Part shown: in pieces, positions 1-7,918 of the stretch | Numbering within the stretch: position 1 is the first letter of the stretch | Layout: every line of letters begins with the position of its first letter | DNA from: Rhizobium binae | GTDB lineage: Bacteria; Pseudomonadota; Alphaproteobacteria; Rhizobiales; Rhizobiaceae | DNA length: 64,000 nt | Reading direction: 5' to 3' | NCBI RefSeq assembly: GCF_017357225.1 | Contig: NZ_CP071604.1 | Location: 2,173,001 to 2,237,000 of the forward strand | Translations under genes and position numbers: made by a program | The notes under the pieces: generated by a model | The model's input: only the letters and a program-made list of their open reading frames with translations | What the model was told of the DNA's origin: nothing | Databases searched by the model: none

Positions 1-132
1 AACCTGCGACAGGGGAGAAGTTCTGCAAGCAGCATGCACAAAACAGGGGAGGAACCGGTAGGAGCAGGTCGGCCTAGAGCGCTGACGGGTCTGGGGCAAT
101 CATCCTCTCGCTTGCCTCCTCGATCAGGTGCG

Positions 133-591
133 CTAGAGAATTTCGAACACCTCATACTCAACGCCACCTGGACACCGGCCGCCTTTGGCGACGGCAACGA
201 TCTGGTTGAGCCAGGCGTATTGCGGCGCCGCCGTCTCGAAATAGGGCGTTGTCCGCAGATAGTATTCTGAGGCGTCGACCGCTTCGCCGCGGCCGAGACG
301 CATGTCGACTTCAGGCGAGGAGCGTCTGACGCCGCGATAGGTCATCAAGATCGAGGCGCCGTCGTCGGCCAGGAGCAGAAGTCTCACATCCTGCTGGAAA
401 GTGCCGTCTGCTCGCCCGAGCAGGAGGTCGGAGCCGATCAGGGGCGATACTTGCCCTTTGAGGCGCTCACCCTGAAACGATCCGCCGGAGACGGCAAATA
501 TGCGGCGGCTTCCGGCAGGCGTCTGCCCGAGCTCCACCGCCGGATGAAGGGTCATGAAGAGTGTGAACAAGTGCTGAGATTGCAGGGACAT
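133..591 (-). CDS. DUF3237 family protein
   Basis: A 152-residue protein with the DUF3237 pattern: a Thr-Pro-x-Gly-x-Arg-Arg-Ile segment, then a Gly-Gly-x-Phe-x-Gly segment, then Arg-Ala-Asp-Gly and Asp-Asp-Gly-Ala near the middle. Family members are small single-domain beta-barrel proteins of unknown biochemical role. No signal peptide or membrane segment is visible. The start at 591 has only a weak ribosome site. An internal Met 12 codons in begins the conserved part and could be the true start. The gene is divergent from a LysR regulator, with a perfect palindrome between them, so it is the likely target of that regulator. The family call is fairly sure; the function is unknown. Confidence 0.75.
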   Translation of the reverse strand: MSLQSQHLFTLFMTLHPAVELGQTPAGSRRIFAVSGGSFQGERLKGQVSPLIGSDLLLGRADGTFQQDVRLLLLADDGASILMTYRGVRRSSPEVDMRLGRGEAVDASEYYLRTTPYFETAAPQYAWLNQIVAVAKGGRCPGGVEYEVFEIL

Positions 592-656
592 TTGACTTCA
601 CCTATGGTTGACGCCAAATCCTATCTGCGTGCGCGCTGCCTTCAAAACGCGCTTTG

Positions 657-673
657 CTTGTGAGCATCACAAG
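657..673. promoter_or_regulatory. palindrome, likely LysR operator
   Basis: CTTGTGA-GCA-TCACAAG is a perfect 7-bp inverted repeat with a 3-bp centre. It sits nine bases before the lysR-type start and 65 bases before the divergent DUF3237 start. LysR regulators commonly bind such T-rich/A-rich dyads in divergent promoters. The role as operator is inferred. Confidence 0.55.
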
Positions 674-681
674 AAGAACTG

Positions 682-1551
682 ATGAAGGAGACCATGCGGC
701 CGCCATTGGAGTCCTTGCGAATATTGGAAGCATGCGTGTCCGCCGGCAGCTTCGCCCGCGCGGCCGAACGCCTGTGCCTTACCCCTGCGGCCGTCAGTCT
801 CCGCATCCGCACAATGGAGGCAGAACTCGGAAAGCGGCTCTTTCATCGAGCCGGACGCCGCGTTGTCCCGACGACTGACGCCGTTGTGCTGGCGGGTCGC
901 GTTCGCCAGGCTCTGGATGGCATTGCCGCGGCACTCGATGAGTTTCAGGCTGCCAAGCCGCCGCTGCGCGTGACCGCACCTCCGACATTCGCGTCGCGCT
1001 GGCTCGCCCCTCGGCTGTCACGTTATCCCGCGGCAGCAATTTCGCCCATCGAGGTCGACGTCTCCGCCGATATTCGCGATCCGGCCGCTTTTGACGTCGC
1101 CATACGGACGGGTCGTGGCGGATGGGACGGGCTTGAGGAATATCGGCTCACGCCCGTTGAGGCAACGCCGATGCTGGCGCCCTCCCTGCTTGGAGCGCAG
1201 CGCCTGGAGACGCCGGACGCTCTGGCGGATTTCGAGCTTTTGCCGCATCCGGATTGGGATGCTTGGTTCAAGAGCGCCCAAGGCAGGGCGCCTCGGTCGC
1301 TGCGGTTTGCGTCGGTCGATTATCCCACGCATGAGCTGGACGCCAATGCCGCGGTGGCAGGTGCGGGCGTGGCGCTGTTGTCGCCGTCTCTGTTTCGGCC
1401 GCTTTTGGACAAGGGACTTCTCATCGCACCTTTTTCACAAGTGCTGACGGGACCGGCCTGGCATTTCGCCTTGATGCGTCTGGATGACACCCGCCTCGCA
1501 CCCAGGCGGCTCTGTGCGTGGCTTCGGCAGCGGGCGCAGGAACACGCTTGA
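682..1551 (+). CDS. LysR family transcriptional regulator
   Basis: A 289-residue regulator. Residues about 8-65 form the LysR winged helix-turn-helix (LRILEACVSAGSFARAAERL, then a PAAVSLRIRTMEAELG recognition helix). The remainder is a substrate-binding co-inducer domain. The closing Cys-Ala-Trp-Leu resembles the GcvA/AmpR-like subgroup. An alternative Met at 694 follows AAGGAG very closely; 682 is kept as the longer form. The gene is divergent from DUF3237, and the palindrome at 657-673 lies just upstream, so it probably regulates both itself and the DUF3237 gene. The inducer cannot be read from the sequence. Confidence 0.9.
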   Translation: MKETMRPPLESLRILEACVSAGSFARAAERLCLTPAAVSLRIRTMEAELGKRLFHRAGRRVVPTTDAVVLAGRVRQALDGIAAALDEFQAAKPPLRVTAPPTFASRWLAPRLSRYPAAAISPIEVDVSADIRDPAAFDVAIRTGRGGWDGLEEYRLTPVEATPMLAPSLLGAQRLETPDALADFELLPHPDWDAWFKSAQGRAPRSLRFASVDYPTHELDANAAVAGAGVALLSPSLFRPLLDKGLLIAPFSQVLTGPAWHFALMRLDDTRLAPRRLCAWLRQRAQEHA

Positions 1552-1750
1552 TCGGGGGAAACTCTGTCCTAACTGCGTCGGGATGTTTGATCCCGCAATT
1601 TGACCTTTCTGCCAAAAGAACGCACGCCGCCAACGGCGCAGGGCGAGCCGGGATCGCGCACGCAATCGAATTGGCGCCCGGATGCGGTCGGGCCGAATCG
1701 GTCCGGCCCTCTGAGATGCTGCGCCCACTTCGAAACCGAGGAGTTCGCCG

Positions 1751-3244
1751 ATGAGAGAACATGCGGTCGTGATATCAGGCGGAGGGCCGACGGGGCTGAT
1801 GCTGGCGGGTGAACTGGCGCTGGCGGGTGTCGATGTCGCCATCGTCGAACGGCGCGAGAATCAGGAGATCGTCGGTTCGCGGGCCGGCGGTCTGAGTTCG
1901 CGTACGCTCGAGGTTCTCGACCAGCGCGGCATCGTCGAGCGGTTCCTGGCTGAGGGGCAGGTCGCCCAGGTGACCGGGTTTGCGGTCACGCGGCTTGACA
2001 TAAGTGATTTTCCGACACGGCACAATTACGGGCTGGCGCTGCGGCAGAAGCATATCGAGCGCATCCTGTCCGGCTGGGTCGGCGAGTTGCCGGTCGCGAT
2101 CTATCGCGGCCGCGAACTGACTGGTTTCGTGCAGGACGAGACCGGCGTCACCCTCGAACTCTCCAATGGGTCGTCGCTGCGCGCGGGCTACCTCGTCGGC
2201 TGCGATGGCGGCCGCAGCCTGGTCCGCAAGATCGCCGGCATCGCCTTTCCGGGATGGGATGCGACGACCAGCAATATTCTCGCCGAGGCCGAGATGGAGG
2301 AGGAGCCGCCGCTCGGCGTCCATCGCACCGCGCTCGGCATGCATGCCTTCGGCCGCGAGGATTATGAGATCCGCGACGGCAAGGTGGTGTTTGCCGGCGA
2401 AGGTCCGATCAACATCATGGTGACGGAACAGACGGCCGGCGGCGCAGGCGAGCCGACGCTTGATGATCTCAGGCAAGCGCTCATCGCCGCCTGCGGAACC
2501 GATTATGGCATCCACGGCCTGAGGTGGATTTCCAGGTTCACCGACATGTCGCGCCAGGCGGAGGTCTACCGCAAGGGCAGGGTGCTGCTGGCGGGTGATG
2601 CCGCCCATGTGCATTCTCCGGTCGGCGGGCAGGGGCTCAATACCGGTGTGCAGGATGCCGTCAATCTCGGCTGGAAGCTGGCCCAGGTGGTGAAGGGCAT
2701 ATCGCCTGCGGCCATGCTCGACACCTATCACGCCGAGCGTTGTCCGGTCGCCGCCCGCGTGCTGCGCATGACGATGGCGCAGGTCGCATTGCAACGGACC
2801 GATGATCGCACCGAGGCTCTCAGAGAGGTCGTGCTGGAACTGCTTGGCCTGGAGGAGGCGCGCAAGAAGATCGCCGGCGAAATGTCCGGGCTCGGCATCC
2901 GCTACGACCTCGGCGAGGGGCATCCGCTGCTCGGCCGCCGCATGCCCGACCTCGACCTGGTCACGCCGGACGGCCCATTGCGTCTCTTTACCCTGTTGAA
3001 AAACGCGAGGCCGGTGTTGTTGAACCTCGGACCGCGCGGCAGCCTCGACAGCGGGCCATGGTCAGGCCGCGTGCCTTTGGTCGATGCGCGCTATGACGGG
3101 CCATGGGAGTTGCCGGCGGTGGGGGCGGTCGCAGCCCCGACCGCGGTGCTGATCCGGCCGGACGGTTATGTGGCCTGGGTGGGCGAGGGGTCTCAGGATG
3201 GCCTCGACGCCGCGATGAACACCTGGTTCGGGCCGCCCCGCTGA
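1751..3244 (+). CDS. FAD-dependent aromatic hydroxylase (PheA/TfdB, Rox-like)
   Basis: A 497-residue class A flavoprotein monooxygenase. Residues about 9-20 carry the GGGPTG dinucleotide fold, about 150-160 the VGCDGG segment that contacts FAD and NAD(P)H, and about 278-300 the GDAAHVHSPVGGQGLN flavin motif. The last 110 residues form the thioredoxin-like tail seen in phenol hydroxylase-type and rifampicin monooxygenase-type members. It is expected to hydroxylate an aromatic or polyketide substrate using NAD(P)H and oxygen. GAGG lies seven bases before the ATG and supports this start. It stands alone, about 200 bases after lysR and in the same direction. The substrate is unknown; rifampicin inactivation is only one possibility. 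Confidence 0.85.
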   Translation: MREHAVVISGGGPTGLMLAGELALAGVDVAIVERRENQEIVGSRAGGLSSRTLEVLDQRGIVERFLAEGQVAQVTGFAVTRLDISDFPTRHNYGLALRQKHIERILSGWVGELPVAIYRGRELTGFVQDETGVTLELSNGSSLRAGYLVGCDGGRSLVRKIAGIAFPGWDATTSNILAEAEMEEEPPLGVHRTALGMHAFGREDYEIRDGKVVFAGEGPINIMVTEQTAGGAGEPTLDDLRQALIAACGTDYGIHGLRWISRFTDMSRQAEVYRKGRVLLAGDAAHVHSPVGGQGLNTGVQDAVNLGWKLAQVVKGISPAAMLDTYHAERCPVAARVLRMTMAQVALQRTDDRTEALREVVLELLGLEEARKKIAGEMSGLGIRYDLGEGHPLLGRRMPDLDLVTPDGPLRLFTLLKNARPVLLNLGPRGSLDSGPWSGRVPLVDARYDGPWELPAVGAVAAPTAVLIRPDGYVAWVGEGSQDGLDAAMNTWFGPPR

Positions 3245-3264
3245 CAGACTAAAAAGCCGCTGAG

Positions 3265-3996
3265 CTAGGCGGCGAGCGAAATCGGCGCGGCGTCCGGCAT
3301 TGGTTCCGGCATCGGTTTGCCGCGTCGCTCCCAGGTGCGGCGGCTGATGCCGAAGGCTTCCCAAGGGCGGGCGGCGCTGAGGGAGTTTTGGAGATAATCG
3401 GCCCTGGAAACGGCGCCGGCGGCCCGCCGCTGCTCTTCCTTTCGGTTTCGGTCGCGCTGCCGCCGCTTTTCCTTCTGCAGTTTTGCTCTTTTCGCCTTCG
3501 GCACGTCGAAGGCGCCGATGGTGCGAATGTCGAGCGCGCTGCGTTCGGCATAGCTCAGATGCAGGGCGTGACCGAGCGCGTCGGCGGTGAGCGGAGAAAA
3601 GCGCAGCTTCGTCCGCTCATAGATGATTTCCTCGATCGCCGCCTTTTGAGCCCAGGGCAGCCATCGCGCCGCCCAGCCGAGAACCACCTCGACAAACCCT
3701 TCCCCGAACTCGACGAAAGCAAGGCTGGCGATCACCTCGACATAGATCAGGGCGTCATCCGCCTCCGGCACGATCTCTCCATGGCGGTGCCGGATCAACT
3801 TTTCGATCTCGCGCATGCGACCGCGGAAATGGTTCCAGCGGCCGCCCCGCATCCGGCGCTGCACGGCCTTGTAGCCGAGCAGACAGTCGCCGATTTTGAC
3901 TGCGGTAATATCTCGCGCAAGACCCTCCGCACGCCCGGCCTCGTCCACTCGCTCCGCCGATCGAGCCCCTTCATCCGCGCCGACGAGACGATCCAT
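3265..3996 (-). CDS. hypothetical basic protein
   Basis: A 243-residue protein I do not recognise by name. AAGGAG five bases before the ATG supports the start. Three parts are visible. Residues 1-140 are an acidic/mixed helical region. Residues about 168-190 are an extremely basic stretch (KAKRAKLQKEKRRQRDRNRK). The tail from about 197 contains PWEAFGISRRTWERRG, which resembles the recognition-helix ending seen in some rhizobial plasmid- or phage-type DNA-binding proteins. A nucleic-acid-binding role is likely from charge and this motif, but it is an inference. No partner gene is adjacent. Confidence 0.6.
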   Translation of the reverse strand: MDRLVGADEGARSAERVDEAGRAEGLARDITAVKIGDCLLGYKAVQRRMRGGRWNHFRGRMREIEKLIRHRHGEIVPEADDALIYVEVIASLAFVEFGEGFVEVVLGWAARWLPWAQKAAIEEIIYERTKLRFSPLTADALGHALHLSYAERSALDIRTIGAFDVPKAKRAKLQKEKRRQRDRNRKEEQRRAAGAVSRADYLQNSLSAARPWEAFGISRRTWERRGKPMPEPMPDAAPISLAA

Positions 3997-4111
3997 CGTT
4001 TCTCCTTTGCGACCAGGCCCGAGAGGCCGAAACGCGTTAATGTAGCGGAAGTGGGGGCGGTGAAGCTCGCTTTTTCTGCGCTGTTCCCTGGATTTCTGAA
4101 GCGCAGCTCCG

Positions 4112-5680
4112 CTATCCGGGCAGCCCCGCTATATCAAGCGCGGCGCCGAGAGAGGCCGCCAGAGCCGGGTCGCAGTCGACGCCGGAAAATTGCATGCTGT
4201 AGCGAAACGCAGGCTGCAGTTCCAGAACCCGAGCCGCAGCACTCCTCGCGTCGCCGAGACGTCCAAGTTTTGCGAGCGCTGCCGCCAGAAGCATGTGCGA
4301 AATGCTGTGGCGCGGATTGTGCTGAACCGCCCTGTAGGCCGCTTTGACGGCTTCGTCATCATGTCCCAGATGGAAATGACCGAGCATGAGGGCATGGAAA
4401 GCCGACCATGCCCAAGGGTCGAAGGGGCTGAGGCGCAAAGCCCGCTCGCCCCATTCGATGGCGCGCTCAGCCTTTCCACCCCATCCGAACATTACGCCGC
4501 CGACGATATAGGTGATCGCCGAAGACGGGCTGACGGCAAGCGCCGCCTCGGCCGCAGCGAAGGCGGCGTCACGATCATGATCGTCCATGCCGATGGAAAA
4601 ACCTGCAAACGTCAGGGCAAGCGCATCGTCCTGGCCGTAGAGAATGGCCGCCCGCGCATGCCGGACCGATGCCAGACGATGGTCTTCAAGCAAGCCGGCG
4701 CGCAGGAAGAGGCAGTGATGGCACATGGCCGCGAAGGCATGGGCCAGCGCATAGCCGGGTTCGAGTGCAAGCGCCCGCTCCAACAGCGCCAACGCCCTTG
4801 CTGCCTCGGTCGGCATGCCGCAATAGACGTCGGGCTGGGCCTGCAAAACGAGGTCGTAGGCGTCGAGGTTTTCGGGTCGTTTGCGCTTGACGCGCTCCAG
4901 TTCCGCCCGACGCAGGCGCGGCTCGATGGCGCTGACGACGTTGAGAGCGATTTCGTCCTGCAGATCGAAAATGTCTGCGAGCGGGCGGTCGAAGCGTTCC
5001 GTCCACAGCAGGCTTCCGGTTTCCGCCTCGATCATCTGCGCCGATATCCGCACACGATCGCCGGACCTGCGCACGCTGCCTTGCAGCAGATAGCGCGCGC
5101 CGAGCTCCTGGCCGATCTGTTTCAGGCCGAGAGCTTGGGCGTCGTAGGTGAAACTTGATTTCGGGGCGATCACGAACAGCCAGTTCACCCGGGAGAGCCC
5201 CGCCGCTACGTCCTCGACGACACCGTCCGCGAAATAATCGTCTTCCCCGTCGCCATTCGGATTCGAGAAGCGAAGCACGGCAACGGAAGGTCGGGATGGA
5301 AGAGCAGACACGGGCACTGTCGGCTGGGCCGCGCTGGCGGGCAAACCTTCGCTGGTGACCGCCGGCCCGATATAGCGGTAGCCCCGCCGCGGCAGGGTTT
5401 CGATCCAGTCCGTCCCTCCGCCCGCCGAAAGAGCCCGGCGTATGGCCGCCATCTGAACGGTAAGATTGCTGTCCTCGATGGCGAGACCGGGCCATGCGGC
5501 TTCAATCAGCGCCTCCTTGCCGACGGGCGTTCCCGCCCGTTCCAGAAGCACCCGCAATAGCGCCACGGCGCGTCGCCCCAGCCCCAGCGGCTCTGCTCGC
5601 CAAAACAGGATTTCGGCATCCGCGTCGAGGCAAAACGAGCCGAACTTATGCATCGCAGTCATGTGTCGAGGAAATATCAT
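4112..5680 (-). CDS. CadC-like wHTH / TolB-like / TPR regulator
   Basis: A 522-residue protein. Residues about 10-105 form an OmpR-type winged helix (FGSFCLDADAEILFW...; ending in ETLPRRGYRYIGPAV). Residues about 130-260 form the FlgO/TolB-like region (PSVAVLRF; DDYFADGVVEDVAAGLSR; GARYLLQGSVRR). From about 275 to the end there are helical repeats of tetratricopeptide type. This build is common in alphaproteobacterial proteins annotated as adenylate cyclase-like or CadC-like, but there is no cyclase domain and no membrane helix here. It is probably a DNA-binding regulator with a protein-interaction tail. The start is uncertain: Met codons at 5662 and 5653 fit the wHTH edge equally well. It is divergent from the cupin gene, a possible target. 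Confidence 0.8.
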   Translation of the reverse strand: MIFPRHMTAMHKFGSFCLDADAEILFWRAEPLGLGRRAVALLRVLLERAGTPVGKEALIEAAWPGLAIEDSNLTVQMAAIRRALSAGGGTDWIETLPRRGYRYIGPAVTSEGLPASAAQPTVPVSALPSRPSVAVLRFSNPNGDGEDDYFADGVVEDVAAGLSRVNWLFVIAPKSSFTYDAQALGLKQIGQELGARYLLQGSVRRSGDRVRISAQMIEAETGSLLWTERFDRPLADIFDLQDEIALNVVSAIEPRLRRAELERVKRKRPENLDAYDLVLQAQPDVYCGMPTEAARALALLERALALEPGYALAHAFAAMCHHCLFLRAGLLEDHRLASVRHARAAILYGQDDALALTFAGFSIGMDDHDRDAAFAAAEAALAVSPSSAITYIVGGVMFGWGGKAERAIEWGERALRLSPFDPWAWSAFHALMLGHFHLGHDDEAVKAAYRAVQHNPRHSISHMLLAAALAKLGRLGDARSAAARVLELQPAFRYSMQFSGVDCDPALAASLGAALDIAGLPG

Positions 5681-5792
5681 TCGCAGAAATTTTGCAACAA
5701 TTTCGCAAGACCTTTGCGACTTCTAGGCGGGAAGGCGGCATCGTTGAAGCGGCTGAAAAGGCCGCATGTTTCGAAAAATGGAGGAGAGTGAA

Positions 5793-6251
5793 ATGAGCGC
5801 GAAAGCCGTTGTTCGAATGCCGGGTGAGGGCAAGGAACTGAACCTGGCCGGCAAGTCCCTGAGGTTCCTCGTGGCGGGGGAAGACACCAAGCATACGTCG
5901 ATGTTCGACTGGACATTGCCGCCGGGTTTCTTCACCGGGCTTCATGTTCACCGCGTCCAGGAAGAGACCTTCTTTGTGCTTGAAGGTGAATGCGAGTGGG
6001 AGGTCGGCGGCCGGAAGATCACGGCGACGCCCGGCACCTATGTCTTCATCCCGCCGGGCGTGCCCCATAATATCGGCAATGCCAGCGGCAAGACGGCAAG
6101 GATGATCATGACGGTCTCGCCGCCCGGACACGAACACTATTTCGAGGAACTCGCAAAGCTCGTCGCACAAAGCAGCCCGCCGGATGCGGGCGCCATCGCG
6201 GAACTACGGGAACGGTATGACACGACGCAGATCTCGACACTGCGGAAATAG
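5793..6251 (+). CDS. cupin domain protein
   Basis: A 152-residue single-domain cupin. Motif 1 is recognisable around residues 48-65 (GFFTGLHVHRVQEETFFVLEGE), with the metal-ligand His, His, Glu pattern. Motif 2 is near residues 85-100 (PGTYVFIPPGVPHNIGN). This is a quercetinase/germin-like small cupin with a probable divalent metal. GGAGGAG just before the ATG at 5793 selects this start over an upstream in-frame ATG at 5766. It is divergent from the CadC-like regulator. The substrate is unknown. Confidence 0.85.
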   Translation: MSAKAVVRMPGEGKELNLAGKSLRFLVAGEDTKHTSMFDWTLPPGFFTGLHVHRVQEETFFVLEGECEWEVGGRKITATPGTYVFIPPGVPHNIGNASGKTARMIMTVSPPGHEHYFEELAKLVAQSSPPDAGAIAELRERYDTTQISTLRK

Positions 6252-6361
6252 GATGTGATCGGCGGTTCCTGGCTGCCGGCGGTTGGTCCTGCAGGGCCGG
6301 AGATGGCCGGCCAGCAGATCGGGAGCGAGCGGCATCTGGCCCTTTGATTTCTATTGGGAAC

Positions 6362-6384
6362 GTCCCGTGTTATCATCACGGGAC
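6362..6384. other. stem-loop upstream of cyclase gene
   Basis: GTCCCGTG and CACGGGAC form an 8-bp perfect stem with a 7-base loop, 40 bases before the cyclase start. It could be a terminator for the cupin gene or a regulatory site for the cyclase. No T-run follows. Confidence 0.4.
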
Positions 6385-6424
6385 TGGCCTTATCGGCCGT
6401 GTTGTCAGTACAGAGACTTGTCCG

Positions 6425-7831
6425 ATGAGCGAAGTGGACGTGCTTTTTGCCACCCTGCGACAGGCGGCTGACCCGCAGACGGTCGAGTGCATCGAAAATG
6501 TCGTCAGGCACGGCGCCGATCGCGATCTCAACCGCATCAATGCGCTCGCCTTCGCCGAAAAACATCATCTCGATGAAGAGAAAACCATCGCCGCTTTTCT
6601 CCACGCCGCCCGCATAGGCGCGTTCGAGATGACGTGGAATGTGCTTTGCCCGGGATGCGGTGGCGTTCTCGACAGCGGCGCGACGCTGAAAGGCGTCGTC
6701 CAGGACACCTATCATTGCGCCCTTTGCGCGGCCGGATACGAACCGACCCTCGACGAAATGGTCGAGGTCACCTTCACCGTCAGTCCGCGGGTGCGCGGGA
6801 TTGCCGCCCACGATCCCGACCGGCTGTCTCCGGTCGAATATTACCGCCAGATCTTCTTCAGCTCCGGCGTCGACCTGCCGGAGGATCTCGAAGCCAGGTT
6901 CGACCGCATCCTGCTGGAACTGATCGAGTTGGCCCCGGGCGAGAAGGCCTTCGTGTCGCTGCAGCTGCCGGCGCAATTCGTCATCATCTTTGATGCGGTC
7001 ACGCACTCCGCGCAGTTTATCGATGTGCAGGGTGAACCCACCAGCGAACGCCAGGCCCTGTCGATGGTCATCAGCCGGGGGCATGCGCTGAACGAAACCG
7101 TGGCGATGCGCCCGGGTCTGCTGCGGCTCACCCTCGAGAACCATACCGATCGCCGGGTGGTGCCGAATGTCTGCATCGCCGGAGATGAACTGCACGACCT
7201 GCTCGGCCGCCGGCGGCCGTTTCTGACGGCCAAGCGCCTGCTGACGAACCAGAGCTTCCGCGACATCTACCGGACCGATACGCTCGACGTCGACCAGCGC
7301 CTGAAGATCACCAGCCTGACGTTCCTCTTCACCGATCTGAGGGGCTCGACCGCGCTTTATGAGCGTGTCGGCGATCTGGCCGCTTTCGATCTGGTGCGGG
7401 CGCATTTCAGGGTTCTTCACGAGATTGTCGCCACCGAGGCCGGCGCCGTCGTCAAGACGATCGGCGATGCCGTGATGGCAACCTTTCCGAGCCCGGACCG
7501 GGCGGTGGCGGCGGCGCTGAGGATGCGCGAGGCGATGCGGCGACTAAATGCCGAACACGGCAGCGAAGATTTGCTCCTGAAGATCGGCATCCATGAGGGG
7601 CCGTGCCTCGCCGTCAACCTGAACGACAGGCAGGACTATTTCGGCCAGACGGTCAATATCGCCTCCCGCGTCCAGGGCCTTGCCGACCCGAATGTGATCA
7701 TGACGACGGAGGCGATCGTCGAAGATGCCAATGTCTCGGAAATCCTGCGCGACAGCGGCGTCAGATCGGCTTCGCGGATGGCGGAACTTCAGGGCATCGG
7801 CAGGGAGGTGAAGATTTTTGCCCTGTCGTGA
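6425..7831 (+). CDS. class III adenylate/guanylate cyclase, DUF5939 N-terminus
   Basis: A 468-residue protein. The first ~290 residues are a DUF5939-like region that contains a CxxC...CxxC zinc-ribbon pair (CPGCGG near residue 76 and CALCAAG near 98). The last ~170 residues are a class III cyclase domain: LTFLFTDLRGST (metal Asp), VVKTIGDAVMATF (substrate Lys and second metal Asp) and NIASR (Asn/Arg transition-state pair). All the catalytic residues I can check are present, so it should make cAMP or cGMP. No membrane segment is seen, so it is cytosolic. The chosen Met lacks a clear ribosome site; a 27-codon longer form starting at 6344 is possible. It is monocistronic. Confidence 0.85.
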   Translation: MSEVDVLFATLRQAADPQTVECIENVVRHGADRDLNRINALAFAEKHHLDEEKTIAAFLHAARIGAFEMTWNVLCPGCGGVLDSGATLKGVVQDTYHCALCAAGYEPTLDEMVEVTFTVSPRVRGIAAHDPDRLSPVEYYRQIFFSSGVDLPEDLEARFDRILLELIELAPGEKAFVSLQLPAQFVIIFDAVTHSAQFIDVQGEPTSERQALSMVISRGHALNETVAMRPGLLRLTLENHTDRRVVPNVCIAGDELHDLLGRRRPFLTAKRLLTNQSFRDIYRTDTLDVDQRLKITSLTFLFTDLRGSTALYERVGDLAAFDLVRAHFRVLHEIVATEAGAVVKTIGDAVMATFPSPDRAVAAALRMREAMRRLNAEHGSEDLLLKIGIHEGPCLAVNLNDRQDYFGQTVNIASRVQGLADPNVIMTTEAIVEDANVSEILRDSGVRSASRMAELQGIGREVKIFALS

Positions 7832-7883
7832 GCCCGTTCGCCAATGATATTTCCGCCCAGCTAGCTGCCGCGTCACTTCACAA

Positions 7884-7915
7884 GAAGACGCCAGAGCATC
7901 CGCCCTGGCGTCTTC
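7884..7915. terminator. bidirectional terminator hairpin
   Basis: GAAGACGCCAG and CTGGCGTCTTC form an 11-bp perfect stem with a 10-base loop between the convergent cyclase and ABC exporter genes. The T-runs are weak, but position and strength fit a shared terminator. Confidence 0.6.
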
Positions 7916-7918
7916 GCT

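Noticed and set aside
34..270. 78-codon open frame at the left edge
   Set aside because: No ribosome site or motif, and it overlaps the DUF3237 gene. Bases 1-132 hold nothing I can support.
1775..2923. 382-codon open frame antisense to the flavin monooxygenase
   Set aside because: GC-rich codon shadow: no domain, no ribosome site, and the opposite strand holds a complete enzyme.
6137..7420. 427-codon open frame antisense to the cupin and cyclase genes
   Set aside because: Composition typical of an antisense shadow; the plus strand has all the catalytic cyclase motifs.
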